Shown piece by piece: positions 1 to 8,526 of a stretch of DNA of 64,000 nt; position 1 is the stretch's first letter; the number at the start of each line of letters is the position of its first letter. Both the position numbers and the translations under genes were made by a program. The stretch spans positions 62,001 through 126,000 of the forward strand of contig CALSLN010000008.1 of assembly GCA_943787205.1 (NCBI GenBank). Reading direction: 5' to 3'. The notes under the pieces were generated by a model that did not search any database, was not told the origin of the DNA, and saw only the letters and a list, made by a program, of their open reading frames with translations. Origin of the DNA: an uncultured Rhodospirillaceae bacterium. Lineage in GTDB: Bacteria; Pseudomonadota; Alphaproteobacteria; Rhodospirillales; Rhodospirillaceae.

Positions 1-779
1 GCCTGAGGCAGCACCGCTGTGCCGCCTTTGATGTTCTTGGGCCATTGTTCGCCCCCCTCAACAGAAGGAAACTGCAACTCCAGGGTGCCCCGCGTGCGCT
101 CTTGAAATAGACGCAGAGCCGACACGCCATGCAGATTAGCGCCCAGTCCTGAAACCTCGGCAAGACGAATGCCCGCTTCTGATACGCCGTTGCGTTTGAG
201 TAAGTCGTGAATTGACACGTCGTAATCAGCGAACTTCGGGTCCAGCCAATCATCCAACTCAACCAGTGGATTTAACTTCGCCAACATCGAAGACCCAAAC
301 TGCATCGCTGGAATGTTGCGTTCTTCTCCGACCAACATATTGACCGGGGAGTCTGCCCATTCATCCGCCTTGATATGGAGGCCATTAAGGTGCGCGGAGA
401 ACGGAAGCAGCTTTCGGTCTTCATCCAGCAGCTCAAGCCCCAAGCGATCGACGGCGTCGAGAACACGAGCGTAAGATCCGCTAATCTGCGAGGCACCCAA
501 TTCGATTGGCACCTCACCGGCATTCGTCTCCCAGGATTCTTCAGCAGACCAAACTCGCCCACCGATTCGCGAGCTGCCTTCCAGCACCATCACATCCAAC
601 CCTGAGTCGGCGAGAATTCCGGCCGTGTTCAAACCTGACAATCCGGCACCGATCACAACCACATCCACCTGCTCGTTCGCCCGGGCTTGGCGGGTGTGAA
701 CAAAGGGGCCGGCTGATGCTGCAAGGGTCGATGCGACGGCTGTCTTACCGAGAGCGCGGCGACTTAAGGCCTGAGGCAT
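1..779 (-). CDS. Flavin amine oxidase, Tat-exported (partial, C-terminus outside window)
   Basis: FAD-dependent amine oxidase family protein; 259 codons are visible before the window edge and the frame stays open. The N-terminus has a twin-arginine signal (SRRALGKTAV followed by an Ala-rich stretch), so it should be exported folded. A Rossmann FAD motif follows near residue 40 (VVIGAGLSGLNTA, then GGRVW). Family members oxidise amines to imines/aldehydes with release of H2O2; the substrate cannot be read from the sequence. The ATG start is supported by the signal peptide. A second Tat-exported member of the family lies at 26079-27527, with a similar architecture. The FAD-binding C-terminal motif is not in view. 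Confidence 0.85.
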   Translation of the reverse strand, partial: MPQALSRRALGKTAVASTLAASAGPFVHTRQARANEQVDVVVIGAGLSGLNTAGILADSGLDVMVLEGSSRIGGRVWSAEESWETNAGEVPIELGASQISGSYARVLDAVDRLGLELLDEDRKLLPFSAHLNGLHIKADEWADSPVNMLVGEERNIPAMQFGSSMLAKLNPLVELDDWLDPKFADYDVSIHDLLKRNGVSEAGIRLAEVSGLGANLHGVSALRLFQERTRGTLELQFPSVEGGEQWPKNIKGGTAVLPQ

Positions 780-918
780 AATTATTCTCCGACGAAACAC
801 GGGGCCATACTCACCCCCTTCAACGGAACCAATCATAGGACCACTGGCGCTTGACAGGGAAATGGAACCGAGCGCGTTCGCCAGTTGGTGAGCTCAGCCC
901 AGACATTAGAGACTCAAA

Positions 919-950
919 AATAAACCCGGAGACAGAGCTCCGGGTTTATT
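919..950 (-). terminator. Rho-independent terminator downstream of the PepSY gene
   Basis: A perfect 13-bp stem (AATAAACCCGGAG pairing with its complement at 938-950) with a 6-base loop is followed, on the minus strand, by a run of T (A run at 916-920). It sits just past the stop of the PepSY-like reading frame and should end the ferric-reductase/PepSY transcript. Confidence 0.85.
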
Positions 951-984
951 AAAATCGCGTAGATCAAATTAGGAACGGACTAGC

Positions 985-1285
985 TTATTCCTCTTTGCGA
1001 AAGAGAATTCGACCTCTTTGTGCCAGAATGAGTTGCTCACCGGTTACAGGGTCAAAATAACCTTCAACACGCTGACCATCTGGTGTCGTGCCGTAAACCT
1101 CCCAACAGCCGCCATCCCGGCTTCATGCGACGAACCTCTTGCCAACCGCTCGCCACTAATTGCTGAGTGAGCTGCTCTTCCGTCAACCATTTCGACTGAT
1201 CGACCTCTTCACATTCGTAGAGTCCCGATGCATGAGCCGCACCCGACACCATGAACACCATCGCAATCATAAACAGACGCACCAT
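985..1285 (-). pseudogene. PepSY-like secreted protein, frame broken by one extra base
   Basis: A small exported protein with a signal peptide (residues 1-19, ending HASG) and a PepSY-type C-terminus. The continuous frame stops early near 1064. Removing one C from the CCC run at 1116-1118 restores a reading frame ending in TAA at 985, about 99 residues, with the PepSY-like segment GCWEVYGTTPDGQRVEGYFD. ATG at 1285 has a strong GGAGG upstream. It follows the ferric-reductase-like gene by 24 bases, as expected for an operon. Either a genuine frameshift or a consensus error; the intact downstream coding sequence favours error. PepSY-like proteins often accompany haem-membrane reductases. Confidence 0.7.
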
Positions 1286-1309
1286 TTCTTCTTTCCTCCG
1301 TAATTAAAC

Positions 1310-1920
1310 TCAAATGTTTGCAGGTTTTTTGGGATTCAAGGTCATCCAAATACGATACCCCTCCAAAAGCGCCAACGGAATGAACCGCGCCAGCGCCGGC
1401 CCCAGATTGTTATGAACAAATATCCAATTGCACGAGCGTTGCAAGTGCAGCGGCGTAAACATATCGGTGGAGTGATTTCCACGACGCTCCAAGCTTGCGG
1501 ACAGCATAATCATTGGACGTCAGCGCAAGCGGAATGAATATAAAAAATGCAGCCCAACCTGTCCAAATGCCTAACGCTGTGAATTCATCAAGCATCGCGC
1601 AGACACTGCCCATATCAACGACATAGAGCACAGTGTGAAATACGGCATAGATAAACGCGGCAACGCCGATATGACGACGCCGCTTCATCATCCACATCCA
1701 AAATCTATTGGTCGGAAACAGCATTCTCAACGGTGTGATCATCATGGCCAGAACCATGATCTGCGCAGCCGATTCCCCCGACGGGTGCAGAAGCAATTCT
1801 TCAGTGGTCTGCCCTTCGGGGCCAGTTGCCCCGGACAAAAGAGTGCTCGTCATGCGAAACCCCGGGAAGCGCAAGAATCACCCACATGAAGAGTGGTGCA
1901 TTGACTAATGTTCGAATCAT
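1310..1920 (-). pseudogene. Ferric-reductase-like (MsrQ/YedZ-type) membrane haem protein, two frame breaks
   Basis: Membrane protein of the ferric reductase-like transmembrane family. With two single extra bases removed (in the C4 run 1860-1863 and at the TT at 1428-1429) the frame runs from ATG at 1920 to TAA at 1310, 202 residues, the normal size for MsrQ-like proteins. Candidate haem-ligand histidines are visible in membrane segments: one in FIYAVFHTVLYVVD and others in LHRYVYAA and the restored HWIFVHNN. No MsrP partner is nearby; the adjacent gene is PepSY-like, so electron transfer to some other partner is possible. Both lesions are single-base insertions that leave coding sequence on both sides intact. 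Confidence 0.7.
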
Positions 1921-2014
1921 CTGGTTTTCCCGTCAAAATCAATCTTCAAAGGCATTAACGAAACACAGTCGATAAAGAGCTCGTAAAAACCACCGTGTTT
2001 AAATCTGATCCCCT

Positions 2015-2830
2015 TTATTGAGCCAATCCTTCAACAGTGATTTCTAATTCCGTTGTTTCAAACTCAAGCCCCACACCAGGACCAAAGTTCAGGGTCATCT
2101 TGAGAATGCCACAGTCCGGGTCTGTCACCCAAATCTCGGTACCACTGAGCATACGAAAATGATTTGCCGTGACAGTCTGACCATCTGCGAGCGTCAGGTC
2201 TTCTTGTCCCAGAAACGTATACTCCGAGGTCACAAAGCCACCGACCATCGTCCCCTGCCGTGACCCACCAGCCCAGTAGACCGAATGCGGCTGTTCGCCT
2301 GGCGCCTCAAAGTCATAGTCGAGGAAATTCAGGCCATCACCAGAGTTAGGCCCCGTACCGATTGAATCAGCCGCATCAAAAGCGTCCACAAACTCCGTTT
2401 TTGGCTCGCCGGTTGCGCCATCGAAGCCAATGTCAGTTGCGGTGACCTGGGCGCCCAGCCCCTGCAGCACAACATAAGTTGACCCCAGAACACCAGCCCC
2501 CGCCACATTGCTCATAAACGCCTCTTTGACATGATTATCAGCACCGACCCTGACCATAGCGTGTCGGCTTTCATTGAACGTGTTGCTGGCGGCAATCACA
2601 TGCAGATAACGGACGCCATTGTTATGGACATACATGGTCCACCGTTCGACGCCACAACTGGCACCCTCTTTATTGGTGTCACGGCAAACCGTCTTGCCGC
2701 GAATGATCTTAGCGAGCCCAGCGCCTGCACCACCCACCTCAGTCTCTGCTATAGCTGCGGTCCCTGGCATTGTGGCAAAGCTCACGACCACACCAAATAT
2801 CAACCCAATCATTAGAAAACGCGTGGCCAT
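2015..2830 (-). CDS. Secreted protein of unknown function
   Basis: 271 residues with a signal peptide (hydrophobic residues 5-22, likely cleavage after TAAIAE). I do not recognise the family. The mature part is rich in beta-type sequence, Gly and acidic residues, and has cysteines in VCRDTNKEGASCG and in DPDCGILK that could form disulfides. The start ATG is preceded by a perfect AGGAGG 5 bases upstream. It is a single gene separated from the cupin gene upstream by a terminator. Probably periplasmic or extracellular; no catalytic motif is seen. Confidence 0.75.
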   Translation of the reverse strand: MATRFLMIGLIFGVVVSFATMPGTAAIAETEVGGAGAGLAKIIRGKTVCRDTNKEGASCGVERWTMYVHNNGVRYLHVIAASNTFNESRHAMVRVGADNHVKEAFMSNVAGAGVLGSTYVVLQGLGAQVTATDIGFDGATGEPKTEFVDAFDAADSIGTGPNSGDGLNFLDYDFEAPGEQPHSVYWAGGSRQGTMVGGFVTSEYTFLGQEDLTLADGQTVTANHFRMLSGTEIWVTDPDCGILKMTLNFGPGVGLEFETTELEITVEGLAQ

Positions 2831-2891
2831 ACGACCTCCTCAACCCTCGACAACTTGGAGGGTACCCCACGGCCACCCGGGCCGACCAATA

Positions 2892-2926
2892 AAAAGCCCG
2901 ACACCTCTAAGGAGGGCCGGGCTTTT
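2892..2926 (-). terminator. Rho-independent terminator after the cupin gene
   Basis: Stem AAAAGCCCG (2892-2900) pairs with CGGGCTTTT (2918-2926), with an inner CCTC/GAGG helix (2904-2907 with 2912-2915). On the minus strand the stem is followed by T residues. It lies just downstream of the cupin stop codon. Confidence 0.8.
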
Positions 2927-2948
2927 CAGCATTTTATAAACTAGAGAT

Positions 2949-3887
2949 CTACGGCCAGTGGCTTCCGTCCGGCTGAATAACTTGAGCGGTGTCAGCTTCC
3001 ATCGGATCAACGTGATCATGCGGATTTTCGAAGTCATGAGGAACGTGGTTATGATCTTGCGTCAGAATCCACTTGTACATGGCCGGCTTCTGGCGCGCGA
3101 GACGAGCAGCAGCCCGCTCCGCATTTTCCTGCGGTGAGGAGTACGGGTCATGGTGGAAATGGTTATGCAAATCACCATCGGTCCGGCCAATAGCAAGAAT
3201 GCCGCGTTCTGACGCAAAGCACCCGTGGTTGATGTAGGCTGGGCGCCAGAAGTAGCCACCGGTTGGCAAAGTGCCAAACTGCATCATCCAGGAGTCGCCC
3301 CAGATGTGATAGGCTTCTTCAGCACAATCATGATAGCTGATGTTATCCTGCCAAAACCCTGGAACCATGCAGTACAAGAAGGTCATGCCATGGGTTTTCT
3401 CATCGTAGTGCAGCATCTTGAGCAAGCACCCGGGTGCCGTTGCCGGGAACAACGCGTTGCCCGTCCAATCCAAGCCGTCGTATGAGTTCACGCTTGCGAA
3501 ATTCTTCTCATCACACGCGTCATGGTTCGCATCAGATTCTTCAAAGCTGGGCGCACCATTGTTATAGAAGACCAAGCACAAAGCCCCTTCGTCCGACGAC
3601 ATCGCTGGCATCGCTTTACCAGCGGGGAGGAACAGGTAGTGGCCTTTAACGCAGACTTGGTCGCCATACTTCAGCGAGCCTTCCTGCACAAAAATTTCCA
3701 TTTCGTTGTAGCAAAAACCGGGGGGCTGCTTGAAACCGGCGTCATACTGCACGGTCATTGTTACAGCACCATTATCGGTGTCCATGCTCAATGTTTTGTA
3801 CTGCATGCCGTTTGGCATGCCTGCCATTGTCATTTTCTTAAAACCGACATCGCGATCAACAAACGGTTCAATATGTGGGCGGGCCAT
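2949..3887 (-). CDS. Cupin-domain protein (DUF4437-like)
   Basis: 312 residues without a signal peptide, so cytoplasmic. Two cupin-like halves are visible: the first around residues 50-110 (GFCYNEMEIFVQEG then GHYLFLPAGKAMP), the second around 160-240 (CAEEAYHIWGDSW, then GGYFWRPAYINHG). The C-terminus is unusually rich in His and Asp (DLHNHFHHDPY, DHNHVPHDFENPHDHVD), suggesting metal binding. This resembles the DUF4437 cupin group; the reaction is unknown. An ATG start with GGAG upstream is clear. It ends at its own terminator, and a small gene lies 89 bases upstream on the same strand. Confidence 0.75.
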   Translation of the reverse strand: MARPHIEPFVDRDVGFKKMTMAGMPNGMQYKTLSMDTDNGAVTMTVQYDAGFKQPPGFCYNEMEIFVQEGSLKYGDQVCVKGHYLFLPAGKAMPAMSSDEGALCLVFYNNGAPSFEESDANHDACDEKNFASVNSYDGLDWTGNALFPATAPGCLLKMLHYDEKTHGMTFLYCMVPGFWQDNISYHDCAEEAYHIWGDSWMMQFGTLPTGGYFWRPAYINHGCFASERGILAIGRTDGDLHNHFHHDPYSSPQENAERAAARLARQKPAMYKWILTQDHNHVPHDFENPHDHVDPMEADTAQVIQPDGSHWP

Positions 3888-3976
3888 GGTGTATCTCCTA
3901 CTATGCTGCGCTAGATCGTAAAGTCAGACTTCGTCAGCGCGCATCAAACAAAAATCAAACGGCGAAAATGCCGCTC

Positions 3977-4255
3977 CTAGTAAATGACCTGAAGCGGTCT
4001 GCCATCGCGGGGGCGAATCTCTTCCTTTGGAATCACGCGGCGCTGTTCCGCATGCCAATGGAAACCCCGGGTCTGAACGCGGTGCAGGAAGTCTGCGACC
4101 CATTGCTCCCGTTCCGCTGTCATGTCTTCCATTGCTTTAACAATGGTTTCATAACGCGCGATTTGGTCTTTGAGTTCTTCTTCAACCCACGCCTTTTCGT
4201 CAGCCGTCATTTCCGGCCGTAAATTCTGTTTGCCTGTTAGGCTACCGAGTGTCAC
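3977..4255 (-). CDS. Small charged protein of unknown function
   Basis: 92 residues, predicted cytoplasmic and mostly helical, with a charged helix (residues 18-60) followed by FHWH and a basic tail. The GTG start is supported by GGAGGGG about 5 bases upstream. It precedes the cupin gene on the same strand with an 89-base gap, so it may share its promoter. I do not recognise the family. Confidence 0.6.
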   Translation of the reverse strand: MTLGSLTGKQNLRPEMTADEKAWVEEELKDQIARYETIVKAMEDMTAEREQWVADFLHRVQTRGFHWHAEQRRVIPKEEIRPRDGRPLQVIY

Positions 4256-4335
4256 AACGCCCCTCCTTCTTCTTTACCGAACGCTATTTATAGCAAGAAA
4301 TCTTGCCCTGAATACGGAGAATAGGATGAGATTTC

Positions 4336-5049
4336 CTACAATCCGAGAAAAACAATAAAACTACCCGAGATCGCGACCGCACCGCCCGCCAGGGCGTGGC
4401 TGAATCGCGCCATAGGCGCAAAAGAAACACGTTTCAGCCCGAATAACGCAACCGCAACCACCGCAGTCATCGTTATGAGCGTCGTAATGCCAAAGATGGC
4501 TGCAACCGCCAAAACCCCGCCCCAGCTCGCCTGAGAAGCCGGGTACATGAGAATCGGGATCAAAGGCTCACAGGGCCCAAGCACAAACACGATAAACAGC
4601 GCCAAAGGCGTAATGCCAATTTTGGATTGAGCCCCATGCATATGCGCATGGTCATTATGGTGGGTGTGATCATGTTGATGCACTGTTCCGTCGCCATGAT
4701 CGTGTACGTGCACATGCGGCTTATTCTTAAATGCAGTCTTAAGACCCCAAGCGAAGTATGTCAGGCCAAACGCGATCAAGGCCCAAGCAGCCCAATCACC
4801 GCGAAGCGACTCAATGGCTTCTAAGTTGCCAACCGCGACGCCAAAGCCAATGCCTATGGCACCGAGAAGCACAGAACTCGCCACATGGCCTAAGCCACAC
4901 AGGCTGGTAATCGCCAACGCCTTCTTCCGCGACCATCCACGCGCCTTCGCCATCACGATGAAGGGCAGATAGTGGTCTGGCCCAAGCAACGTGTGGATAA
5001 ATCCTATTGAAGCGGCGGTCCCCGCTAACACCAAGAGCTCAGGTGTCAC
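4336..5049 (-). CDS. His-rich metal permease (UreH/NicO-like)
   Basis: 237-residue inner-membrane protein with about six hydrophobic segments. The N-terminal HTLLGPDHYLPFI and CGLGHVASS carry membrane histidines typical of UreH/NicO-type nickel or cobalt permeases. A loop near residues 112-140 is packed with His and Asp (VHVHDHGDGTVHQHDHTHHND), a probable metal chelating segment. A GPCEPLIP motif follows in the second half. GTG start with AGGGA upstream. The transported metal (Ni, Co, Fe or other) cannot be decided; the fetAB genes downstream on the same strand fit a metal-handling theme. Confidence 0.75.
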   Translation of the reverse strand: MTPELLVLAGTAASIGFIHTLLGPDHYLPFIVMAKARGWSRKKALAITSLCGLGHVASSVLLGAIGIGFGVAVGNLEAIESLRGDWAAWALIAFGLTYFAWGLKTAFKNKPHVHVHDHGDGTVHQHDHTHHNDHAHMHGAQSKIGITPLALFIVFVLGPCEPLIPILMYPASQASWGGVLAVAAIFGITTLITMTAVVAVALFGLKRVSFAPMARFSHALAGGAVAISGSFIVFLGL

Positions 5050-5141
5050 AAATCATCCCTAAAGAGCGTGTTGTTATTTTTGTCTACATCCTCGGTAGCG
5101 GGATTCTGAGGACGACGCAAGCAGAACAGGACGAGTCAAAC

Positions 5142-5948
5142 CTAAGTCATGCGAGATTGTTTAAGACGGTCCAGCCGCAGCCGGTGACGGGTGTCTGTTA
5201 GGTAAGCGAGTCCGCCAAAAACTGTCATTAGCACACCAAGACCCGTCGCACCGACAATAAGAAACATTATCAATATCTGGTAACGCACCGCCTCGGTTGG
5301 CGGCACCCCGGCCATAATTTGCCCCGTCATCATACCGGGAAGAGACACCAATCCAGCAGCAGCCATCGCATTGATCATCGGCATCATGCCCGTGCGAATC
5401 GCGGCCCGCAGCATCGGACCACAGGCCGTCCACCGCGACGCCCCCAGGCAGAGCTGAGCCTCAATGGCGATTCGATCCCGCGCTAAATTCGACGTCAGCG
5501 TGTTGAGCCCCAAAGCGATGCCCGTCATAGAATTTCCAAGAACCATGCCAAGGAGAGGAATCGCATACTGCGGATCATACCAAGGCGACGGCCCGATCTG
5601 TGTTGTTAGCGCGAGGACCGTGACCAGCGTCGATGAAAACATCATGGCTGTCGCACCGAGTCCGTACGACCACACCCCAACGAGACGCCGCTCCTGCCGC
5701 GCCGACACTTCATACCCAGCGAACACAATCATCACAGCAGCAATGGTGCCCGTCCAAAACGGTGATGATAATTCAAACACCGCGGTCAGGACGTAGCCGA
5801 CCAAGGTCAACTGCACGATCATGCGGAACGTTGAAATCAACAACGTGCGTTCAAGTTTAAGACCGAGCCCGAGTGACAAAATGCCGTTGGCAACAATCAA
5901 AAGAGCTCCGACTGCCAAATCACCCACAGACAAACTGATGTAGGTCAC
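5142..5948 (-). CDS. fetB: FetB-like metal exporter permease (UPF0014)
   Basis: 268-residue polytopic protein of the UPF0014 family, normal length. Recognisable segments are LERTLLISTFRMIVQLTLVGYVL near the N-terminus and PLLGMVLGNSMTGIALGLN, then SLPGMMTGQIMAG. The E. coli homologue pairs with the ATPase FetA and promotes iron efflux and peroxide resistance. The start codon overlaps the stop of fetA by 4 bases (ATGA), showing translational coupling. It is the last gene of the run that begins with the MFS gene at 9827. Confidence 0.88.
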   Translation of the reverse strand: MTYISLSVGDLAVGALLIVANGILSLGLGLKLERTLLISTFRMIVQLTLVGYVLTAVFELSSPFWTGTIAAVMIVFAGYEVSARQERRLVGVWSYGLGATAMMFSSTLVTVLALTTQIGPSPWYDPQYAIPLLGMVLGNSMTGIALGLNTLTSNLARDRIAIEAQLCLGASRWTACGPMLRAAIRTGMMPMINAMAAAGLVSLPGMMTGQIMAGVPPTEAVRYQILIMFLIVGATGLGVLMTVFGGLAYLTDTRHRLRLDRLKQSRMT

Positions 5949-6550
5949 GCCGCCACCTCTTCGTCTTGGAACTCTAAACGGCCGTGTTCAATGTGAGCAT
6001 GATGGCCAGAGAAACGGAGGCGTTGCTCTACATCGTGGGTTACAAGCACAACTGTCGCACCACGTGCCTGACGGTCTTTGATCAGCTGCTCAACTTGAGC
6101 CGTTGACTCTGCATCCAACGCCGACGTTGGTTCATCCAGCAACAACACATCGGGGTTTGATATCAAGGCTCGCACCAAAGCGAGGCGCTGACGCTCACCC
6201 GTTGATAATCGCGATACCGTCCAGCCCAAACAAGACAAGTCTAGACCGACAGACTCCAGAAGCGGTCTTGGGTCACCCTCCGGCATATGGGGGCCAACAA
6301 CGTCAGCCCACCAACCAGACTCGGCTGGAATGTAAGCGACAGATGAGCGCCACGTTGAAGCGTCAACGCCAGACCGAACAAGACTAGCTGTTGCGGCCTC
6401 GCCGCCATTGAGATCAAGGTCGGCAATCGCCCGAAGAAAAATAGTTTTACCCGAGCCCGACGGACCCCCGACCGTAAGACACGCACCGTCATCCAAGGTT
6501 AGATCGATAGGCTCAAGACCCAACGGTGCGAGTTGGCGCAGACGAAGCAT
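5945..6550 (-). CDS. fetA: FetA-like ABC transporter ATPase
   Basis: 201-residue ABC ATPase. Walker A is GGPSGSGKT (about residue 29), the signature is LSTGERQRLAL, and Walker B is VLLLDEPTSALD, followed by the H-loop VTHDVE. The short length and coupling to a UPF0014 permease identify FetA. Its ATG immediately follows the stop of the MDR oxidoreductase gene (TAA then ATG), so it looks co-transcribed with the metabolic genes upstream. It energises metal (iron) export through FetB. Confidence 0.88.
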   Translation of the reverse strand: MLRLRQLAPLGLEPIDLTLDDGACLTVGGPSGSGKTIFLRAIADLDLNGGEAATASLVRSGVDASTWRSSVAYIPAESGWWADVVGPHMPEGDPRPLLESVGLDLSCLGWTVSRLSTGERQRLALVRALISNPDVLLLDEPTSALDAESTAQVEQLIKDRQARGATVVLVTHDVEQRLRFSGHHAHIEHGRLEFQDEEVAA

Positions 6551-7549
6551 TTAAGAAAGATCGCCACCGACGCGAATGACAGCACGGCCCTGCACGCGTC
6601 GATTTTCCAACCGTCGATGAAGCTCAGACACATCAGCCAAGGCGACCTCTTCCGTTATGGGCACACGCCACACTCCGGTCGCCACATTGTCTATGATGGT
6701 CTGGTCTGTTTCGCTGCCAGACGCATCTTCGATCGGTGCCAGATTCATACCCACAACGCTGACGTTCTTAAAAATCAATGTGGGCACATCGATGGGATTA
6801 GGCATATCTCCTGCCGTCGCTCCGATGTAGACCAAGCGCCCAAGTGGCGCGAGCAGTTCAATGTTGTGGGCCGCATTGGGGCCACCGTTGCCGTCGACAA
6901 TCACATCAACGCCGCGACCATCTGTTGCTTCTTTGACCTGGCCCACCCAGCCCTCTTGGGTGTAGTCGAAAACGTGATCGAAACCGAAGCTCTGCGCAAA
7001 GCTGACTTTATCCGCACCACCCGCCAAACCGATTACGGTGCAGCCATTGGTCTTGGCAATCTGCGCGGCCATAATTCCAATCGGCCCTGCCGCTGAGTGA
7101 AGCAAACAAGTCTCGCCGGGTTGCAATCGTCCGGCCTTATAAAGGGCGTGCCAAGCCGTGAAGGAACAGCCGCGATACACACAACCTGTTTTAAGATCAA
7201 TGCGGCCATCAAGCAGCAGGAGCATGTCGGCCTTTGCAATGGAGTAGTCCGCATAAGCGCCGAAATTTGAGCGAGAAATCACACGCTGCCCGATTAAGCT
7301 TGAATCAACCCCTTCGCCAACAGCATCAACAACACCCGTATGTTCAAGCCCCGGCGTGAAGGGGAAATTGATCGGCATGAAACCAATCTTGCCGGCCCGT
7401 GCCATGGCATCGAAAGGGTTCATGCCCACATAGGCAACCCTCAATCGAGCCTCTCCCGGACCCGGGTTGGGAATAGCAACCTCTGCAAGGGCCATCACCT
7501 CCGGTCCACCAAAGGCGTCCATTTGAATAGCCTGCATCGTTTCACTCAT
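6551..7549 (-). CDS. MDR-family NAD(P)H:quinone-type oxidoreductase
   Basis: 332-residue medium-chain dehydrogenase/reductase of the zinc-free quinone oxidoreductase type. The N-terminal GroES-like domain has PGLEHTGVVDAVGEGVD; the nucleotide-binding fold starts with LLHSAAGPIGIMAAQ. No structural zinc cysteine cluster is seen. It probably reduces an enone or quinone with NADPH; substrate unknown. Its start overlaps the stop of the VOC gene by one base (TGATG). The MFS and VOC genes upstream suggest uptake and breakdown of a small organic compound. Confidence 0.82.
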   Translation of the reverse strand: MSETMQAIQMDAFGGPEVMALAEVAIPNPGPGEARLRVAYVGMNPFDAMARAGKIGFMPINFPFTPGLEHTGVVDAVGEGVDSSLIGQRVISRSNFGAYADYSIAKADMLLLLDGRIDLKTGCVYRGCSFTAWHALYKAGRLQPGETCLLHSAAGPIGIMAAQIAKTNGCTVIGLAGGADKVSFAQSFGFDHVFDYTQEGWVGQVKEATDGRGVDVIVDGNGGPNAAHNIELLAPLGRLVYIGATAGDMPNPIDVPTLIFKNVSVVGMNLAPIEDASGSETDQTIIDNVATGVWRVPITEEVALADVSELHRRLENRRVQGRAVIRVGGDLS

Positions 7550-8526
7550 CAGTACGTGCCTTCTATCAATTCCATTAAAGCGCCCGACCCCGGATTGCGC
7601 ACAATGGCCGCCATCTGCGCTCCGACTCCGGGCACGATAATCTCTACTGGGTCCGAAAACCGTTCGACCGCAATGCCATCACATACCTTGAGGGCTTCGC
7701 CAAGATTGCTCACCAGAAACCCCTGGGCCAAATACCCAACATTTGGTGCGACCTGACGACTACCCTTTGTCGGCACTTTGTAGTTCAACGGGTAGGACAA
7801 GGCGATCTTCCCAAATGGATGATTGGCCGAGACAAACGTCGCGCGCGTTTCGGCCCCCGTTGGGCGGCCCAGGAAATGGTTTGTCTCTGGTTTATTGAGA
7901 ACGTCATCGATAATAACGTGTAACCCGAGTACATATTGGTAGAACGTCAACGCACGTTCATGATCGATGATGGAATGAGACGTCGTGGACACAGGCGTGT
8001 ATCCAGTTGGCGTCTTACCTTCAGCGGCGACCTCCCGACGTAACTTGCCAATCGCCGTTTCTTCTCCACCCGTCAGCTCGACCAGATTGATGGCTAAACC
8101 ATCAGGACCATCGAACAACACCTCCACAGGCTGACCGGCCGCCGCACTGACCTCATAGCCCACAGGCTCTGACCAAAAGGTGTAGCCGTCCGCCTTCAGA
8201 GTTTTCGTCGTGGTGCGAATATCGTCCACATAGAAATTGAGGTTCCACAAACCACGATAGGTGCGATCCCCGGGCTGTGGGATCGTTTGTCGGTGGTCAG
8301 CGTGAAATTCTATCGCCAACACGCGGCCCACGTTTGACGACCCAGCAGAGAACATAACCCCATCAGCCGTCACTCCAGGCTCAAGCCCCCAATGCGCCTC
8401 GAAGCCAGGACCAGCCATGGGTGTTGGTTCACTGGCATCAAGTCCAACAACATCACCATAAAATTTACGGGCCGTTTCCAAGGATGAAACACCCAGCACC
8501 GCTAGTGAAAGCGGGCTTCCGGTCAT
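7549..8526 (-). CDS. Two-domain VOC (glyoxalase/dioxygenase superfamily) protein
   Basis: 325 residues with two vicinal-oxygen-chelate modules: residues about 5-150 (SLETARKFYGDVVGL) and about 175-322 (DHERALTFYQYVLGL), ending in ALMELIEG, where a metal-ligand Glu is usual. The two-domain arrangement recalls extradiol dioxygenases, but I could not assign all metal ligands, so the activity is open. It sits between an MFS transporter (4-base overlap) and an MDR oxidoreductase (1-base overlap), consistent with a small catabolic operon. Confidence 0.78.
   Translation of the reverse strand: MTGSPLSLAVLGVSSLETARKFYGDVVGLDASEPTPMAGPGFEAHWGLEPGVTADGVMFSAGSSNVGRVLAIEFHADHRQTIPQPGDRTYRGLWNLNFYVDDIRTTTKTLKADGYTFWSEPVGYEVSAAAGQPVEVLFDGPDGLAINLVELTGGEETAIGKLRREVAAEGKTPTGYTPVSTTSHSIIDHERALTFYQYVLGLHVIIDDVLNKPETNHFLGRPTGAETRATFVSANHPFGKIALSYPLNYKVPTKGSRQVAPNVGYLAQGFLVSNLGEALKVCDGIAVERFSDPVEIIVPGVGAQMAAIVRNPGSGALMELIEGTY

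Noticed and set aside
3225..3914. Overlapping plus-strand open frames opposite the cupin gene
   Set aside because: They are antisense shadows of a well-supported cupin gene, without ribosome sites or family features.
7549..8526. Assignment of the VOC protein as an extradiol ring-cleavage dioxygenase
   Set aside because: Only the C-terminal Glu is a convincing metal ligand; the two histidines could not be placed confidently.
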